DNA from: Kitasatospora azatica KCTC 9699
GTDB lineage: Bacteria > Actinomycetota > Actinomycetes > Streptomycetales > Streptomycetaceae
DNA length: 64,000 nucleotides
Direction: 5' to 3'
Assembly: GCF_000744785.1 (NCBI RefSeq)
Contig: NZ_JQMO01000002.1
Location: 1,736,001 to 1,800,000, forward strand
This document shows positions 61,166 through 64,000 of this stretch, piece by piece. The notes below the pieces were generated by a model. The model saw nothing but the letters and a program-made list of their open reading frames with translations, was not told the DNA's origin and searched no databases. Positions within the stretch are counted from its first letter, which is position 1. Each line of letters starts with the position of its first letter. The translations under genes were made by a program, and so were the position numbers.

Positions 61166-61273
61166 GGTTACTACTCCCCCGATGTGAACATGCGTGCGTT
61201 TTTCTCGTCGGATGCTACGCGCAGCGCGGGGAGCTTCGCACCCGACCGAACGGCTGCTAGGGCCTGTCCAGCC

Positions 61274-62032
61274 CTAGGCGGACGGCCCCTCGTGGTGCGG
61301 CGGGAGGCGGTAGACGGATACGTGGGAGCGGGACTCGGCGGTGAACTCGGAGCCGGTCCAGTCCGCGTGGCGGGTCTCCAGCTCGAAGCCGGCCAACTGA
61401 GCCATCAGGTCGAGCTCGGCAGGCCAGATGTAGCGGTGCGGGCTGCGGGACAGGTGGGCCTGTCGGGTCTCGTCGAACCTGAAGTGGTGTGACACGACCC
61501 GCTGTTGCACGACATCGTAGGTGTCCATGCCGATGTAGCCGGGCTCGGACTGCCAGACCATCGCCTGTTGGCCCGGCGGGAGTTTGCGCAGTTCAGGCAC
61601 CCAGAGCTCGATCACGAACCGGCCGCCGGGGGTGAGGTGGCGGGCGGCGTTGCGGAAGCAGGCGACCTGCTCGGCCTGGGTGAGCAGGTTGGAGATCGTG
61701 TTGTAGACCAGGTAGACGAGGGTGTACGGCCCCGGGGCGGTGGCAGTCGCCATGTCACCCAGGACCACGGGGATCGTCGCTTCGTCCGCCTTCGTGCGCA
61801 GTTCGTCGACCATCGGGCGGAACAGCTCGATGCCGGTCACCGGCACCCCTCGCTCGGCGAGCGGAACGGCCACCCGTCCGGTCCCGATGGCGAACTCCAA
61901 CGCCCGCCCGTCGCCTGCGAGTTCGGCTAGGCGGTCGACGGTCGGCCGCAACACCTCGGGCGCGAACATGCCCTCGCCCGGCGTGTCGTAGCGCTGGGCG
62001 GCATCGACGTCCCAGACCTGCTCCTGTTCCAT
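61274..62032 (-). CDS. Class I SAM-dependent methyltransferase
   Basis: 252 residues. LEFAIGTGRVAVPLAERGVP near residue 45 is motif I with GTGR, VTGIELFRPMVDELRTKADE motif II, VLGDMATATAPGPYTLVYLVYN the third, and HLTPGGRFVIELW the fourth. It resembles ToxA/UbiE-like small-molecule methyltransferases. The ATG at 62032 has GAGGG nine bases upstream; a GTG at 62062 would add ten basic residues. It stands alone, so the substrate cannot be guessed. Confidence 0.85.
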   Translation of the reverse strand: MEQEQVWDVDAAQRYDTPGEGMFAPEVLRPTVDRLAELAGDGRALEFAIGTGRVAVPLAERGVPVTGIELFRPMVDELRTKADEATIPVVLGDMATATAPGPYTLVYLVYNTISNLLTQAEQVACFRNAARHLTPGGRFVIELWVPELRKLPPGQQAMVWQSEPGYIGMDTYDVVQQRVVSHHFRFDETRQAHLSRSPHRYIWPAELDLMAQLAGFELETRHADWTGSEFTAESRSHVSVYRLPPHHEGPSA

Positions 62033-62118
62033 GCGGCCAACCCTCGCCCTCGGTGTGCGCACTGTCCAACGAATTTGTGGCAGCGGCCGAGGAGTTCACC
62101 GAGACGCGCGGACGCTGC

Positions 62119-62748
62119 TCACGAGCCTCCGATCCGGGTCTCCTGCAGCAGGCCCCAGGTGAAGTCGGCGGTGCAGGAGAGTGGTCGGCCGGCCGCGTCG
62201 GGGGCAGTGAAGTCGAGCTGCCAGCGCGTCGGAGCGCTGCCCTCGCGCGGGACGGCAGGCGGGAACGCGGCGGCGACATCGGAGACGACGCAGCTCCACG
62301 GGGTCAGATCGGCGATCGTCCGCAGGGTGGGCGGCGTCCCGCCGGGGGCACGCACCAACCACTCGTTCCACACCGGACCGCCACCGGCGCCGGAACCGGA
62401 TCCGCCGCCGGAGCCAGAACTGGAGCCGGAACCGGGCCCGAGCAGGATCTCGAAGCGGAGCTCGGGCCAGAGCGGCAGCACCCACTGCTGCACCGTGCAG
62501 GCGAGGTCGCCGATCTGCCGGCCGAAGCTCGCCTCCGGCGGCCCGAGCACGGCAGCGTAACGGCGGGCGCCGTGCGGGAATCGGGGCGAGCGGATCATCG
62601 CCTGCCAGCGCTTGTTGGCCTCCCGCTGCTCGGCCCGGGAGGAGCCGAGTCGGTGCAGCGCCTGCTCGACCAGCTCGGGGCAGTAGTCGGCCATCCGCCG
62701 GAGCAGCACGAGTTGGAACTCGGTGGTCGCGAAGCCGTGGATCGCCAT
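62119..62748 (-). CDS. Hypothetical protein with a Gly/Ser linker
   Basis: 209 residues. The N-terminal ~110 residues (FATTEFQLVLLRRMADYCPE, RWQAMIRSPRFPHGARRYAA) and C-terminal ~85 (WNEWLVRAPGGTPPTLRTIA, WQLDFTAPDAAGRPLSCTAD) are joined by a flexible run rich in Gly and Ser (GSGSSSGSGGGSGSGAGGG). Some sequence copies are slippage-like. No family recognised, no signal peptide. ATG at 62748. It lies divergent from the second AhpD-like gene. Confidence 0.65.
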   Translation of the reverse strand: MAIHGFATTEFQLVLLRRMADYCPELVEQALHRLGSSRAEQREANKRWQAMIRSPRFPHGARRYAAVLGPPEASFGRQIGDLACTVQQWVLPLWPELRFEILLGPGSGSSSGSGGGSGSGAGGGPVWNEWLVRAPGGTPPTLRTIADLTPWSCVVSDVAAAFPPAVPREGSAPTRWQLDFTAPDAAGRPLSCTADFTWGLLQETRIGGS

Positions 62749-62880
62749 CCGGCCAGCCTAGCCAGCCGCGATGCGACCGGCGGACGCCGGCGTGACGCGG
62801 CTCACATTCCTTCGTGTCACGACTGCGGGAGCTGCTCTGTCCAAGAGGTGCCAGCGTCAACAACGACACAGGAGTGCACC

Positions 62881-63354
62881 ATGGAAGCCCGGTTGAACGT
62901 CATGGCCAGCCCGGTCGCCGCCAAGGCCATCAAGCACCTCATCGCCGCGAGCCAGGCGCTCGCCGAGTCCACCCTGCCGGCCGCGACTCGCCAGCTGGTG
63001 ATGCTCCGCGCCAGCCAGATCAACGGCTGCGCCGGATGCATCGACATGCACACCAAGGAGGCGGCGCACGCCGGGGAGACCTCCACCCGCCTCAACCTGG
63101 TCGTGGCCTGGCGGGAGGCCACCGTGTTCACCGAGGCCGAACGCGCCGCCCTGGAGCTGACCGAGCAGGGCACCCGCATCGCCGACGCGGCCGGTGGCGT
63201 CAGCGACGAGGTCTGGGCGAACGCCGCCAAGCACTACGACGAGGACCAGCTCGCCGCCCTGGTGGCCCAGATCGCCATCATCAACGCCTTCAACCGCGGC
63301 AACGTCATCACCCAGCAGCCCGCCGGCGACTACCAGGTCGGTCAGATCCACTGA
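62881..63354 (+). CDS. AhpD/carboxymuconolactone decarboxylase family protein, second copy
   Basis: 157 residues. ASQINGCAGCIDMHTKEAAH near residues 45-65 carries CxxC and His, and AWREATVFTEAERAALELTE follows, closely like the protein at 18128-18607. It probably reduces peroxides using lipoyl or thiol partners. The ATG at 62881 follows ACAGGAGTGCACC. A perfect 18-bp stem ends the transcript. It is a single-gene unit, unlike the cluster-linked copy. Confidence 0.92.
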   Translation: MEARLNVMASPVAAKAIKHLIAASQALAESTLPAATRQLVMLRASQINGCAGCIDMHTKEAAHAGETSTRLNLVVAWREATVFTEAERAALELTEQGTRIADAAGGVSDEVWANAAKHYDEDQLAALVAQIAIINAFNRGNVITQQPAGDYQVGQIH

Positions 63355-63364
63355 CCGGACAGAG

Positions 63365-63420
63365 GTCACTGAGGTCCCGCTGCCGGTGCCGTCCGGCGCC
63401 GACAGCGGGACCTCAGTGAC
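63365..63420 (+). terminator. 18-bp stem after the second AhpD-like gene
   Basis: Arms 63365-63382 and 63403-63420 pair perfectly with a 20-base loop that can itself partly pair (GGTGCC/GGCGCC). It begins 11 bp after the stop. No T-run. Confidence 0.85.
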
Positions 63421-63592
63421 GTCAGCGCTCCCGTGGCGCCGCTGACAACGGTGGACGAACGCGGGATGGCTGCCTCGAAAAGAGCAAACTGGATCAATCC
63501 GGGCCTCTTGTCGTGGACCCGATCCGTCGCCACACTCCCGCTAGTGGCACAGATTCATCGCGCGTAGACAGCGACTCGATACGGGAGTGCCG

Positions 63593-64000
63593 ATGAAGAA
63601 GTCCAGATCATGGGCGGCGGGCCTGGCCGGCCTGGCCCTTCTGCTCGGTGGGACCCAGGGCTTGGCGCAGGGCGCGGCACACCCCGCGACCGGCGTGGGC
63701 TCGTGCACGCTGAAGAACTGGAACGCCGACCAGGACCCCGAGGACGCCAAGGACCTGCCCGAGGGGCAGCGTCCGCAGTCCTACAAGCCCGACGACTACA
63801 ACTGCACGGGCGCCCAATTCGCGGCACCGGGCGTGGAGTTCGCCAAGTTCCCACAGCCGCACAACTACCCTGACCAGTCGGCCGCCGCGGGCACCGCGGC
63901 AGCCGCAGGCGCGAAGAGCACCGCCGCCACCGCGGCGACCAACCCGCTCGCCCCCTACTTCCCGCCGTTCACCCACTTCGTGGTGCTGACCCGGGAGAAC
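63593..64000 (+). CDS. Secreted phosphoesterase family protein (5' part)
   Basis: 136 codons are in the window; the 3' part is missing. MKKSRSWAAGLAGLALLLGG ... GLAQGAA is a Sec signal. The mature part begins with Cys-containing sequence (GVGSCTLKNWNADQDPEDAK, DDYNCTGAQF) and an Ala/Thr-rich linker, then NPLAPYFPPFTHFVVLTREN at the end of the window. HFVVLTREN matches the opening strand of phospholipase-C/acid phosphatase-type phosphoesterases, whose Glu and Asn bind metal or phosphate. GGAGTGCCG precedes the ATG. Confidence 0.75.
   Translation, partial: MKKSRSWAAGLAGLALLLGGTQGLAQGAAHPATGVGSCTLKNWNADQDPEDAKDLPEGQRPQSYKPDDYNCTGAQFAAPGVEFAKFPQPHNYPDQSAAAGTAAAAGAKSTAATAATNPLAPYFPPFTHFVVLTREN

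Overview
The window is very GC-rich actinomycete DNA, almost certainly Streptomycetaceae (Streptomyces or Kitasatospora). Third codon positions are strongly G/C, and it carries an AfsA/ArpA-type gamma-butyrolactone locus, a StrR-family regulator, TTA codons in two cluster genes, Tat and lipoprotein signals, and MmyB-type XRE regulator debris. No tRNA, rRNA, insertion sequence, CRISPR array or origin was seen.

The centre (about 4.9-39.5 kb) reads as one specialised-metabolite gene cluster with no PKS, NRPS or carrier protein. A nine-gene minus-strand operon (17833 down to 4878) encodes a GriD-like and a GriC-like subunit of an aryl carboxylic acid reductase, a class II DAHP synthase, a PabA-PabB fusion, a benzoate-CoA-ligase-like enzyme, a second acid-activating enzyme, a flavin monooxygenase, a PabC-like enzyme and a Tat-exported BBE-type flavin oxidase. 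Divergent from it are an AhpD-like protein, a chorismate-lyase-like protein and a second, paralogous flavin monooxygenase. The set suggests that chorismate is drawn to both 4-aminobenzoate and 4-hydroxybenzoate, which are then hydroxylated, activated and partly reduced to aldehydes.

A second minus-strand operon (33935 down to 24250) encodes an amidase, a thermostable-hemolysin-family protein, an AMP-ligase/TauD fusion, an O-methyltransferase, a 650-residue FAD/NAD(P)-binding protein, an Old Yellow Enzyme and a C/N/O-methyltransferase. It ends at a perfect 16-bp stem. Regulators around it are a MarR protein divergent from the amidase, a StrR/ParB-like activator (23140-24177), and a gamma-butyrolactone block at the right edge (P450, NmrA-like reductase, AfsA homologue, ArpA-like receptor) closed by a 31-bp perfect hairpin. 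Between the StrR-like gene and a small hypothetical gene lies the oddest element: an array of about 11 units, 30-33 bp apart, built on AGCAAGCGCT. It looks like phased TetR-type operators, and further copies lie near the MFS gene at 2.2-3.6 kb and at the AMP-ligase start.

The left flank (1-4.8 kb) holds two Ig-like surface proteins, an S51 peptidase, an MFS transporter and a baeRF-like protein. The right flank (40-64 kb) is mixed: acetyltransferases, an antitoxin-like protein, an NAD-dependent DNA ligase, a DUF4190-like protein, a GT2 plus two GT39-like membrane glycosyltransferases, a 1356-residue secreted PQQ/lectin-like protein, a deletion scar joining two truncated divergent genes, two tandem secreted paralogues, an MFS/ArsR pair with a clear operator, an SAM methyltransferase, a second AhpD-like protein and the start of a secreted phosphoesterase.
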